Shown piece by piece: positions 8,801-15,223 of a DNA stretch of 64,000 bases. This stretch comes from Flavobacterium sp. KACC 22761. GTDB lineage: Bacteria; Bacteroidota; Bacteroidia; Flavobacteriales; Flavobacteriaceae. The notes below the pieces were generated by a model, which did no database searches, was not told the origin of the DNA, and saw nothing but the letters and a program-made list of their open reading frames with translations. The position numbers and the translations under genes were made by a program. The first letter of the stretch is position 1. Every line of letters begins with the position of its first letter. The stretch is from NCBI RefSeq assembly GCF_034058155.1, contig NZ_CP139148.1, positions 2,604,001-2,668,000 of the forward strand, written 5' to 3'.

Positions 8801-11780
8801 AGGAAGAAATTATATTGCCTATGGCATTTTTAGTCAATTTTTTGGATTTTGCCCCGTCGGTGTATGTGGTAGAAAGCCCTTCATATAGTGCAGTAGATGT
8901 CCTGCCGTTGAATGATATATTGTCTGTAGGCCTGCCGTAAACATCATATTTGGTTTCATTCCATTGCGATGGACTGGCGCCGAAATATGGTTCGCTTATT
9001 TTATAGTTTCGATCATAAATATCATATAAGAAAGAGGTGTAAGAAAATGTTCCGTTGACGTCTTTTTTGCCTGATCGCGTTAATCTGCCCAAGTCATCGA
9101 ATTTTTCTTCAGTGACGCTCCCGTCCAGTACATCAGTAGTTGTCGTGACGGTTGTTTCAGAGCCATTTTGTGCGCTATATGATTTGGTGTATGAACTTGC
9201 AACCGTTTTGTTCAGTTTGTCATCAGTAGTTGTCAATAGCTTGAGCCATGAATCGTAGGTGTAAGAAGTCTGAGCGTACGGACTCGTTTCTTTTTTCAGC
9301 ATCCCTGTATCGTAGTATTCATAACTGGTGATCAAAGCGTCATTGTCTGTCTTTTTTGCCAGAAAACGACCTGAAGGATCGTATTCAAACCAAGTGTTTC
9401 TTGTAGACAAGGGAGTAATTAGTGATATTTTCATTATATTTCCAGAAGCATCATTATCATGATGCTCAGTAACCGTCGATGTCCCTGCAGCACTTCTGTC
9501 AATGTCTGACAAAAGCTGATATGAGTCGTACCTATATGCTTCGTTGCTTGTCATTGTGGGGCTTCCAGGAACAGTACTGCTTACGTTTTTAGAAGAAAGC
9601 CTCCCCAATATGTAACGTGGACTTGTTACAGGAGTTTCATAGGTTAGATTTGATGTATTTGTTTGGATAACAGTGCTTCCTTCTTTAATGATTGTTTGAG
9701 AGTACGTTATATTGTTATATGAGTCAAATGTATTTGCAGTTTCGACACTTGAATTTTCCAAAGTGTTTTCCACGGTAGAGCCTGTATTCTGCAATTTGAA
9801 AACTTTGTTTGCCTGCACGGCCAAATCTCCAGTTGTCGGAGTGTATGTTGAATTAGATTTTGTAGTGTAGCTTGAAGGCACAAAGTTGCGGTACGGATAA
9901 GCCAAGTATGTCAGAAAGTAAGAATCAGTTTCTGCTCCTCTCAAATTGATGTTTCTGTTGGTGATCGTACAGGTTATCGGATTGTTGCTGTTATGCCAGT
10001 TTGTTTCCATAATCGACCTGAATCCCTGAAAACCGAGGCCTTCCATGTTTGTTACCGCTCCATAATAGCCGTATCTTTTTATCTTGGATACAGAACCGCT
10101 TTTCTTTTCCAATGATGTTACAATCTGGAAATCAGGAGAGGAAACAATATCAAAATAAGGATATTTTTCTGTTGTCAAGCTCGAGTTGTATATGCTGTTG
10201 TAACTGTATTCATAAATTGGGTCCAATGGCTGGTAGCTGATAAACTGCTGGACGCCGTTCCCATAAGTTATGGTTGTCACCAAGCGGTCTTTATTGCTGT
10301 CTTGAGGAGAATTGAAGAAATGGAGCTTGTTGTTGTTGATGAATGCAATTTCGAAATGCGGACGCTGCCTGTCTGTTGAAGGGAGATATATCGGCAATGC
10401 ATAAATGTCTATATTTGACTGCGCGGAGCTTGTGTTGCTTACAACATTATAACTGCCAGGCGCTGTTTCTGATATTGCTGTTATTTTTATTGTACCGGTT
10501 CCAGCACTGCTGTTTCTGCTGTTTTGTACTACTGTTAGATCGGATTTGCCGTCATTGTCATAATCAGATGCAAAATAGTTATACGAATTGTACGGGTCAT
10601 TTGGCGTCAAATAAGCAATGTTTTTAAATTCTTTGTTGAATGCAGATCCTGTCGATGTATATCTATACCATCCGTTTCCTGATTCGATAGGAATCATGAA
10701 ATCGGACTTTCCATCTCCATTATAGTCACCGATAAGTATCGGTCTGCTGGTGTTAATGCTCGAATCGTATAGAGATTGTGTCAATAATGCAAAATGATTA
10801 TCGGTATTAAGCGTAAAAACGCTCAAGGATCCATTATCGAAAACGTATACATCTGATTTTCCATCTCCATTAAAATCGGCAACGAAGATTTTGCCGCTGG
10901 AACTCAAGTAAAGGTTTCCTGCATCGTTTACATAATTGCTGGTAAGTCTTTTGTCCAAGTTAACAAAGAAAGTCTGTCCCCCATAATAAGTGCGTTCAGA
11001 AGTGGAACAGCCGGAAGTGAAAGGGTAGGTGAATGATTTTTCCACTGCAATCATATCAGTCAGGCCGTCTCCGTTGAAATCTCCGCTGATAAAGGCATGC
11101 TGGATATCGCTTTCATAATGATAATGTATAGAGCCTGATCCGGCAGTTGTTGCATTTGCGTTTGCCATGCGTGCTGTTGGGTTCGAGATTACGTCAGGGG
11201 TTTCCCCTCCGCATTCATTGTCGTAATCCAGAACAAATCTTGGAAATGTATAAGATTTTTGATCCTGCTGTACAACGGCACCTGAAGGCGCATAAGCATA
11301 TGTTGTAAAAATGCCTCCTTGCACTACAGTCCAGCCTTGAAGAGGCATCAAATAATTTTGGTAATTGATGTAATTTACGGGGAAAATTTCGTCAAATACA
11401 TTCGTAAATTCTGTAGCACTGGCTAAACTAGGAATGGTTTGGGCACTTGTATTGGGGCTTATGCCGCTGAACATCCATATCTTTTTTTTTGCTTTTGTAC
11501 CTGTGAGCGGATATAATATAAAGTCCATACTGCCGTCGCCGTCAAAATCTCCTGCAATTGTTGAGGCATTGAGCGAAGAGACATTATCAACGCTTAAAAT
11601 TGTGGGATTTGAAATGTATTTAATGTTGTTGTCTGTGCTATTGTAATAAAAAACCGTCGGGTTCAGGCTTTTGCTTTCGTCCCCATTTTTTTCGGTTATT
11701 TTCCAAACCCTGTCATAGTTTAGCGATGATGAAATATATTCGACCTTGTAGTGCCTAAACCCTATATTTTCGCTAATCTT
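5889..11780 (-). CDS. SpvB/Rhs polymorphic toxin, main part, with C-terminal HEYGH metallopeptidase-like domain
   Basis: The open frame runs from 11780. Its first ATG is at 11528, giving 1879 residues from there, but it is really the continuation of the gene starting at 12544. Numbered from that ATG, it has FG-GAP/VCBS-like calcium repeats (GDFNGDGLTD, ADFNGDGKSD, GDYNGDGKSD) at about 150-340, then a TcaB/TcdB-like middle. YD/RHS repeats run to about 1240, with an inserted jelly-roll-like carbohydrate-binding segment (about 1240-1395). The Rhs core (GYTGHEH, NMNARLYDP, NQYGYAMNNP) ends at DPSGN (1614-1618). The remaining 261 residues form the variable toxin tip, with HEYGH (H1815, E1816, H1819) and a downstream glutamate-rich helix that could supply the third zinc ligand. 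An immunity-type lipoprotein follows after one base. Confidence 0.85.
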   Translation of the reverse strand, partial: KISENIGFRHYKVEYISSSLNYDRVWKITEKNGDESKSLNPTVFYYNSTDNNIKYISNPTILSVDNVSSLNASTIAGDFDGDGSMDFILYPLTGTKAKKKIWMFSGISPNTSAQTIPSLASATEFTNVFDEIFPVNYINYQNYLMPLQGWTVVQGGIFTTYAYAPSGAVVQQDQKSYTFPRFVLDYDNECGGETPDVISNPTARMANANATTAGSGSIHYHYESDIQHAFISGDFNGDGLTDMIAVEKSFTYPFTSGCSTSERTYYGGQTFFVNLDKRLTSNYVNDAGNLYLSSSGKIFVADFNGDGKSDVYVFDNGSLSVFTLNTDNHFALLTQSLYDSSINTSRPILIGDYNGDGKSDFMIPIESGNGWYRYTSTGSAFNKEFKNIAYLTPNDPYNSYNYFASDYDNDGKSDLTVVQNSRNSSAGTGTIKITAISETAPGSYNVVSNTSSAQSNIDIYALPIYLPSTDRQRPHFEIAFINNNKLHFFNSPQDSNKDRLVTTITYGNGVQQFISYQPLDPIYEYSYNSIYNSSLTTEKYPYFDIVSSPDFQIVTSLEKKSGSVSKIKRYGYYGAVTNMEGLGFQGFRSIMETNWHNSNNPITCTITNRNINLRGAETDSYFLTYLAYPYRNFVPSSYTTKSNSTYTPTTGDLAVQANKVFKLQNTGSTVENTLENSSVETANTFDSYNNITYSQTIIKEGSTVIQTNTSNLTYETPVTSPRYILGRLSSKNVSSTVPGSPTMTSNEAYRYDSYQLLSDIDRSAAGTSTVTEHHDNDASGNIMKISLITPLSTRNTWFEYDPSGRFLAKKTDNDALITSYEYYDTGMLKKETSPYAQTSYTYDSWLKLLTTTDDKLNKTVASSYTKSYSAQNGSETTVTTTTDVLDGSVTEEKFDDLGRLTRSGKKDVNGTFSYTSFLYDIYDRNYKISEPYFGASPSQWNETKYDVYGRPTDNISFNGRTSTALYEGLSTTYTDGAKSKKLTKNAIGNIISSYQPSGGTILYSYFANGNLRQTNYNGVDIVMEQDGWGRKSRLEDPSAGIFNYKSNDFDEITEEKSQNGNVITTITRDPSGRPINKKINGGGSNSETSYTYDSSKLPLTISYQDNNEPAGSNKTTTTITYNDTFKRPTEIKEEKIGISKFTRTFEYDGLGRISAEIKTAEVGGKISTVRTTNEYKNGSLYKIYDANNNVLWQVNTLNPKGQILESIFGNGIKMTNEYDSDGYLKKIQHDKTTTPTSNIITLTNQFNKNTDYLDGRTNSAFGNYTEAFGYDDLGRLKTFTNKLGMVETQNYDPSGKITSNNLGTYEYDPSKPYRNTAIALTNEATGYYSSREGIFNDTMEDKNGWGPSAYPSSTFYTYDNSRAHTGATSLKLTNTSSNKQYVHGDKWIAIDNSQPTEYTYSAWVYSEGPQAEIFLFMKTPTETQYFTDISNQVTNVTNQWYKIEKTVLVQPNIKKLNIRLDNNGYGNMWYDDVQIRKTSNAPTSERQLITTYNGFKSPIQIEETGVDKLSFLYNDDNQRSMMYYGGLQAEKNDRQFRKYYSSDGSMEVKQNTFTGNIEFVTYINGDGYTSPIAVKSDGVNPVTSANFLYLHRDYQGSILAITDSNGSIVEKRLFDAWGSVIKVQDGAGNILNGLTVLDRGYTGHEHLQSVGLINMNARLYDPVIHRFLQVDNYIQDPTSTQNYNQYGYAMNNPLLFIDPSGNSVKGNGNGNDCVDCGWGALIGSGIATIVANWDNWGIKDWANRNINGDKFSKWWKGKINTHNLFGRDSKNSTPPPPPNISSYIYINSNNYSAAEASYLKHNFDIEIENAYPTNADKIAVATDKTLTNMRDKIPTLKNWSNKSGKPVMYAEPNYRYAPSDGISEAKTFAYDTDNYKISTITFFNSSFDSYRKLAYNMLHEYGHSYFNYTGQLAPLVGKYGTYSKKPQAYSEVYAFEFAYKYGGVPYKNNAWYQTNKILKDSKD

Positions 11781-12544
11781 TTATTTCTGATTATATTTTG
11801 TCCTCCGACATAATAGTTTTCTTGACGGGAGCTGGCTTCATAAGCAAATTTTATTTCATTTATGGGAGATGCCGAGCCAAGCGACCCGTATTTGATTGAA
11901 GCGATTTCAAGGAGATTATTAGAAGAGTTGTAGCTGTACAAGATTTTTACTCCCTGAGCGTTTTCCCAAGATGTGATCGACCATTCGGTTATAGATCTCG
12001 AATCAGTCGAATTGCCGTAGTAGGCTTTTGATCCGTCAGGGTATTCTACTGTGAAATAAGCTGGGCCATAATTGGCGCCATTTGGGTGGACTCCAAAAGA
12101 TTTTATTTTTAGATTGGAGTATATTTCTGTTTCATAGTCAATATTGTCTCCACCGTAAGTAAGTGCAGGGTTTTTCATGACAAGACGCTGGCCGTCTATA
12201 GCAAAACGATCAAGAGCATTGAAATCAACAGCGTCAATTACCCCATCATGAAATTTTGTGGCTGGTATTCGGGAAATGGACGAAATGCCAGAAATATTCC
12301 ATCCGTATCCAGCAGAGCCGACTCCACCCTGGCTGTTGTAGGAAAGGCTTATTTCAGGCTGTACGTTGTTGATACCCGGCGGAACTGCAATCGGAGTAGA
12401 GTAGGAAGCTCCACCTGAAAGAGTTACAGAAAGGTCGCCTTCAGTAATTCCGACCTCATTCGACGCCCCGGTTGGATTTGTCTGGGCTGTAACAAAGACG
12501 CTTAAGCTGATAAAAACTAGAATTGAAAAGTAAAACTGTTTCAT
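11762..12544 (-). CDS. SpvB-type N-terminal part of the Rhs toxin, ended by a frameshift
   Basis: It encodes 260 residues: a signal peptide (FSILVFISLSVFVTAQ) and an SpvB/TcaB amino-terminal domain (GGASYSTPIAVPPGINNVQP, ISLSYNSQGG, GWNISGISSISRIP). It stops abruptly after RNKRLAKI at a TAG. The downstream Rhs frame is open from 11780 and continues the homology (SENIGFRHYKVEYISSS), so a one-base loss between about 11765 and 11785 explains the break. Restoring one A in the A4 run at 11779-11782 would give RNKKISENIGFRHY and a single protein of about 2218 residues. It lies three bases after a T9SS sorting-domain gene, in the same operon. Confidence 0.8.
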   Translation of the reverse strand: MKQFYFSILVFISLSVFVTAQTNPTGASNEVGITEGDLSVTLSGGASYSTPIAVPPGINNVQPEISLSYNSQGGVGSAGYGWNISGISSISRIPATKFHDGVIDAVDFNALDRFAIDGQRLVMKNPALTYGGDNIDYETEIYSNLKIKSFGVHPNGANYGPAYFTVEYPDGSKAYYGNSTDSRSITEWSITSWENAQGVKILYSYNSSNNLLEIASIKYGSLGSASPINEIKFAYEASSRQENYYVGGQNIIRNKRLAKI

Positions 12545-12547
12545 ATG

Positions 12548-13000
12548 CTATTGTTTGATAATTTTTATTGTTTTCTGTTCTTGGTTGTGGTATGCAAGTG
12601 ATACTATGTAAATCCCTGCAGGCAGACTTTGAAAAGGAATGTTTTGTGAATTGATTTCCTTTTTGCAGCTGTATGACGTCAATATCTGTCCGTTGATGCC
12701 AATTACCTGTATCGACGAGACAAAGTTTTCATCAACAAGATCCCATTTAAGATACAGTTCCTCTTTTACTGGATTTGGATAATATGAAATGACATCAGTT
12801 GGAGAAAATTTTAACAAATCCTCTTCGTCGACGGCTTGAATCTCATTATTGTCTTTGGATGGTTTAGAAGATGCGCAGTTAATACATAGAGTTCGGTTGA
12901 TTTGATTTCCGGTTAAATTGTCGTAAGTGAATTTTAATTTATTCTGTGCTTCCGAGAAAGTAATGAAGCATAAAAAGAGAAAAAGAATAACATTCTTCAT
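12548..13000 (-). CDS. Small secreted protein with T9SS type A sorting domain, leading the Rhs operon
   Basis: The protein is 150 residues. A signal peptide (ILFLFLCFITFSEAQ) is followed by a short linker with CINC and then by a type A C-terminal sorting domain. That domain shows YYPNPVKEELYLKW, INGQILTSY, LPAGIYIVSL and a basic end (KTIKIIKQ). Almost the whole mature protein is sorting domain. It is separated from the SpvB/Rhs gene by three bases. T9SS cargo is translocated across the outer membrane by this domain. A nearly free-standing one placed directly before a toxin suggests an adaptor or partner role for secreting the Rhs particle. That last step is inference. Confidence 0.8.
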   Translation of the reverse strand: MKNVILFLFLCFITFSEAQNKLKFTYDNLTGNQINRTLCINCASSKPSKDNNEIQAVDEEDLLKFSPTDVISYYPNPVKEELYLKWDLVDENFVSSIQVIGINGQILTSYSCKKEINSQNIPFQSLPAGIYIVSLAYHNQEQKTIKIIKQ

Positions 13001-13053
13001 GTGGTATAATTTTGTTAAACACTTGTTAATTTATTACAAATAAATAAAAAATA

Positions 13054-13061
13054 CAAATGTA
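13054..13061 (-). promoter_or_regulatory. Bacteroidetes -7 element of the Rhs operon
   Basis: TACATTTG on the minus strand matches TAnnTTTG, 54 bases before the operon's first ATG (13000). No clear TTG was found at the usual -33 spacing, so it may depend on an activator. Confidence 0.45.
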
Positions 13062-13096
13062 ATATTATGCTTGTTTAATTTTTATTTAATCTTCAA

Positions 13097-13132
13097 TTTA
13101 ATCGATTAAATGTATTGTTTCATCGATTAAAT
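13097..13132. promoter_or_regulatory. Candidate operator upstream of the Rhs operon
   Basis: A perfect 14-bp palindrome TTTAATCGATTAAA (13097-13110) is followed, 11 bases later, by ATCGATTAAAT (13122-13132). Both lie upstream of the -7 element, where a regulator would bind. The binding protein is unknown, and the region is AT-rich, so chance is possible. Confidence 0.35.
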
Positions 13133-13333
13133 AATTTTTTTACATTTCATAAATAAAAAATTAATAAAATATTAACATATTTGTTTCTGGCTATTTTGCT
13201 GTTTTTAAGATGGTGATGATATATAAGCAAGAGAAAATGCTAATGATAATTTCCATATATTATTGGAAAATAAAATTTGTAGAAGTTCAATTGATTTGCT
13301 TTTGATAATACAATAAGCCTGTATCTAACCAAA

Positions 13334-13346
13334 CAGGACTCGAACC
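13334..13346 (-). repeat. Isolated tRNA T-arm 13-mer
   Basis: CAGGACTCGAACC is identical to the T-arm of the intact tRNA-Met (minus strand). The bases after it (AATTTTTGT) resemble those after the 4472-4479 remnant (ATTTTTGT), which suggests that the two decayed copies are related. Confidence 0.35.
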
Positions 13347-13410
13347 AATTTTTGTTGAAAGTATGGATGGGTGGTATTTTTGATAAATTAAGATTAAATT
13401 TATCGAACCA

Positions 13411-13451
13411 AAAAAAGTCTGAGAAATTAAGGGTTCTCAGGCTTTTGAATT
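13411..13451 (-). terminator. Terminator after the partial tRNA copy
   Basis: AAGTCTGAGAA (13415-13425) pairs with TTCTCAGGCTT (13434-13444). On the minus strand it lies just downstream of the partial tRNA and ends in a T run. Confidence 0.6.
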
Positions 13452-13452
13452 T

Positions 13453-13515
13453 TTTTAGTAGCGGGAACAGGACTCGAACCTGTGTCCGCCGCGGCGGATA
13501 TAAGCCCGAAGAGCT
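13453..13515 (-). pseudogene. Partial duplicate of initiator tRNA-Met
   Basis: 32 bases (13453-13484) are identical to 13821-13852 of the intact gene, covering the acceptor 3' strand and T-arm. The middle diverges and contains a 14-bp palindrome (TCCGCCGCGGCGGA, 13485-13498). Similarity resumes (AGCCCGAAGAGCT against AGCCCGACGAGCT) and then stops at the GIY-YIG stop codon. The 5' acceptor strand and most of the D-arm are missing, so it cannot be a functional tRNA. Confidence 0.75.
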
Positions 13516-13768
13516 AAATGTTAGGAATTAGATTTTTAATAAATTCTCTTCCAATTCCGGTTTTTAGATATTTTTCTCTTTTTATTGCCTCAGATTTTGA
13601 ATTGAAAAATTCGACATGAATCACTTTCCAAGGCCTAAATTTTAAAGTGTACCCTTTTGTTCCAAGAAGATTGTGAGATTTGAATCTCTCAATTAGATTA
13701 GAAGTGTAACCGGTATAATTTTTATTGAATTTTTCAGAATAAAGAATGTAAACCACAAATTCTTCCAT
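13514..13768 (-). CDS. GIY-YIG nuclease superfamily protein (URI domain, UPF0213-like)
   Basis: With the ATG at 13768 the protein is 84 residues (MEEFVVYIL). The alternative ATG at 13789 adds seven residues that lie in the tRNA terminator region. VVYILYSEKFNKNYTGYTSN carries the GIY-YIG core in its VYIL/YTG form, with the arginine in LIERFKSHN and a later lysine-rich helix (EAIKREKYLKTG), the usual length for stand-alone members. Such proteins are single-domain nucleases of uncertain role in Flavobacteria. The gene sits exactly between a partial and a complete copy of tRNA-Met, and its stop codon overlaps the partial copy, so it probably arrived with the duplication. Confidence 0.8.
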   Translation of the reverse strand: MEEFVVYILYSEKFNKNYTGYTSNLIERFKSHNLLGTKGYTLKFRPWKVIHVEFFNSKSEAIKREKYLKTGIGREFIKNLIPNI

Positions 13769-13786
13769 AATACAAAATGTTATAAA

Positions 13787-13819
13787 CAAAAAAACACCAC
13801 TTGTTGAAGTGGTGTTTTT
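13787..13819 (-). terminator. Terminator of tRNA-Met
   Basis: AACACCACTT (13793-13802) pairs perfectly with AAGTGGTGTT (13807-13816) around GTTG, followed on the minus strand by a T run, just after the tRNA 3' end. Confidence 0.8.
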
Positions 13820-13826
13820 CTTTTAG

Positions 13827-13899
13827 TAGCGGGAACAGGACTCGAACCTGTGACCTTCGGGTTATGAGCCCGACGAGCTGCCTACTGCTCTATCCCGCG
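13827..13899 (-). tRNA. tRNA-Met(CAT), initiator type
   Basis: A complete 73-base cloverleaf can be drawn on the minus strand. The acceptor is CGCGGGA paired with TCCCGC, followed by a D-arm GAGC/GCTC. The anticodon stem TCGGG/CCCGA has loop CTCATAA (anticodon CAT), and the T-arm is ACAGG TTCGAGT CCTGT. The first acceptor base (C1) faces T72 and is unpaired, and three consecutive G-C pairs close the anticodon stem. Both are hallmarks of bacterial initiator tRNA. CCA is not encoded. A second, partial copy lies at 13453-13515. Confidence 0.93.
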
Positions 13900-13988
13900 A
13901 TGTTTCGGGTGCAAAGATACGCCGATTTTTTAGAAATCCAACGAAAACTTAAAAAAATGTTTTATTTTCTGTATTGAGTTGATATGAC

Positions 13989-13996
13989 TACCTTTG
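13989..13996 (+). promoter_or_regulatory. Bacteroidetes -7 element of era
   Basis: TACCTTTG followed by CA matches the TAnnTTTG consensus, 21 bases before the era ATG. Confidence 0.6.
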
Positions 13997-14016
13997 CACC
14001 TTAAAATATTATTCAA

Positions 14017-14898
14017 ATGTCACATAAAGCAGGTTTTGTAAACATTATCGGAAATCCAAATGTTGGAAAATCAACATTGATGAACGCTTTCGTTGGAGAG
14101 CGATTATCGATCATTACATCAAAAGCACAAACTACTCGTCATAGAATTCTTGGAATTGTAAACGGAGAAGACTTTCAATTGGTATTGTCTGATACTCCTG
14201 GAATCATCAAACCAGCTTACGAAATGCAGGAATCGATGATGAACTTTGTAAAATCGGCTTTTGAAGATGCTGACATTTTAATCTACATGGTCGAAATAGG
14301 CGAACAGGATTTAAAAGACGAAGATTTCTTCAAGAAAATCATTCACGCTAAGATTCCGGTTTTATTGCTTTTAAATAAAATTGACAATTCAAACCAAGAA
14401 CAATTAGAACAGCAAGTTACTTTCTGGAAAGAAAAAGTGCCAAATGCAGAGATTTTCCCAATTTCGGCTTTGCAGAACTTCAACGTTCCAGAAGTCTTCG
14501 GAAGAATTATCGAATTATTGCCAGAATCACCACCTTATTATCCTAAAGACCAATTAACAGACAAACCAGAACGTTTCTTTGTTAACGAAACCATTCGTGA
14601 GAAAATCTTATTGAATTACGCTAAGGAAATTCCATACGCAGTAGAAATCGTAACAGAAGAATTTCATGAAACCGATTCTATTATCCGAATCCGTTCAGTA
14701 ATTATGGTGGAGCGCGATACACAGAAAGGAATCATTATCGGACATAAAGGTGCTGCTTTGAAGAAGGTAGGAACTGATGCCCGTGCCGATTTAGAGAAAT
14801 TCTTTGGAAAACAAATTCACATTGAGCTTTATGTAAAAGTGAACAAAAACTGGAGAAGCAACGCAAATATGTTGAAACGATTTGGTTATAATCAGTAG
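14017..14898 (+). CDS. era: GTPase Era
   Basis: The protein is 293 residues, the normal length for Era. Its GTP-binding motifs are GNPNVGKST (G1, about residue 12), DTPG (G3) and NKID (G4). The C-terminal KH domain carries GIIIGHKGAALKKVG near residue 241. Era binds the 3' end of 16S rRNA and assists 30S ribosome assembly in the cytoplasm. It is followed by the second ribosome-assembly GTPase gene, der, with a structured RNA candidate between them. A -7 promoter element lies 21 bases upstream, so the transcript has a very short leader. Confidence 0.96.
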   Translation: MSHKAGFVNIIGNPNVGKSTLMNAFVGERLSIITSKAQTTRHRILGIVNGEDFQLVLSDTPGIIKPAYEMQESMMNFVKSAFEDADILIYMVEIGEQDLKDEDFFKKIIHAKIPVLLLLNKIDNSNQEQLEQQVTFWKEKVPNAEIFPISALQNFNVPEVFGRIIELLPESPPYYPKDQLTDKPERFFVNETIREKILLNYAKEIPYAVEIVTEEFHETDSIIRIRSVIMVERDTQKGIIIGHKGAALKKVGTDARADLEKFFGKQIHIELYVKVNKNWRSNANMLKRFGYNQ

Positions 14899-14965
14899 TT
14901 TTTTTGTTTAATCGGTTAATCGTTGATTTGTTTAATCGTTTAACGAAAGGTTCATTTGAAAATGA

Positions 14966-15050
14966 GTGCCCTAGCCCAGATGGGAACGGCATCCTTTTGC
15001 GGCGGGGTTCGCCACAAAAGATATAGAGGACAGCTGGATTTAGCTCCTGA
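14966..15050 (+). ncRNA. Flavo-1-like structured RNA candidate
   Basis: The segment starts AGTGCCCTAGCCCAGATGGG and ends GATTTAGCTCCTGA. A strong central hairpin is visible: ATC-TTTTG (14991-14999) pairs with CAAAAGAT (15014-15021), capped by GGCG/CGCC. CCAG near 14976 can pair with CTGG near 15034. The conserved blocks (GCGGCATCC-like, AAAGATATAG, TAGCTCCTG) resemble the element known as the Flavo-1 motif, which I recall as common in Flavobacteria with unknown function. Assignment is from memory of the pattern. An Rfam covariance search would decide it. Confidence 0.5.
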
Positions 15051-15118
15051 AAATTATACAAAAAAACAATAAAAACTTAGGTACTTAGAAACTTAGCGTC
15101 TCAGCAACTTTTTTTAAC

Positions 15119-15126
15119 TACCTTTG
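15119..15126 (+). promoter_or_regulatory. Bacteroidetes -7 element of der
   Basis: TACCTTTG followed by CA matches TAnnTTTG, 97 bases before the der ATG and just after an array of CTTAG units. Confidence 0.55.
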
Positions 15127-15223
15127 CAAAAAATTTAAATAAGGCATTTTGGATTACAAGTGATTAGGTTTTTAGGAAGCTAAGAATCTGAAATCTAAAG
15201 TCTAAAATCTAAAATTCAATAAA

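Larger units (their letters stand above)
13001..13513. other. Rhs upstream region and tRNA remnants, no gene
   Basis: No credible coding frame is present. It contains the Rhs promoter region, a T-arm-like 13-mer at 13334-13346 (CAGGACTCGAACC), a terminator hairpin at 13415-13444 and the partial tRNA at 13453-13515. Confidence 0.6.
14899..15223. other. era-der intergenic region
   Basis: It contains an array of about 8-bp units (GTTTAATC and variants, about 14906-14945), the Flavo-1-like RNA at 14966-15050, an array of CTTAG-type units (15074-15109), the der -7 element and 7-bp ATCTAAA-type units just before the der ATG. No coding frame is convincing. Confidence 0.6.

Noticed and set aside
11762..11785. 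Programmed -1 frameshift between SpvB and Rhs parts
   Set aside because: The phase would fit a -1 shift, but no X-XXY-YYZ slippery heptamer is present in frame, and related proteins are single frames. A one-base loss is simpler.
14735..15061. Minus-strand frame overlapping the 3' end of era
   Set aside because: It covers the antisense of era and the Flavo-1-like RNA, with poor composition.
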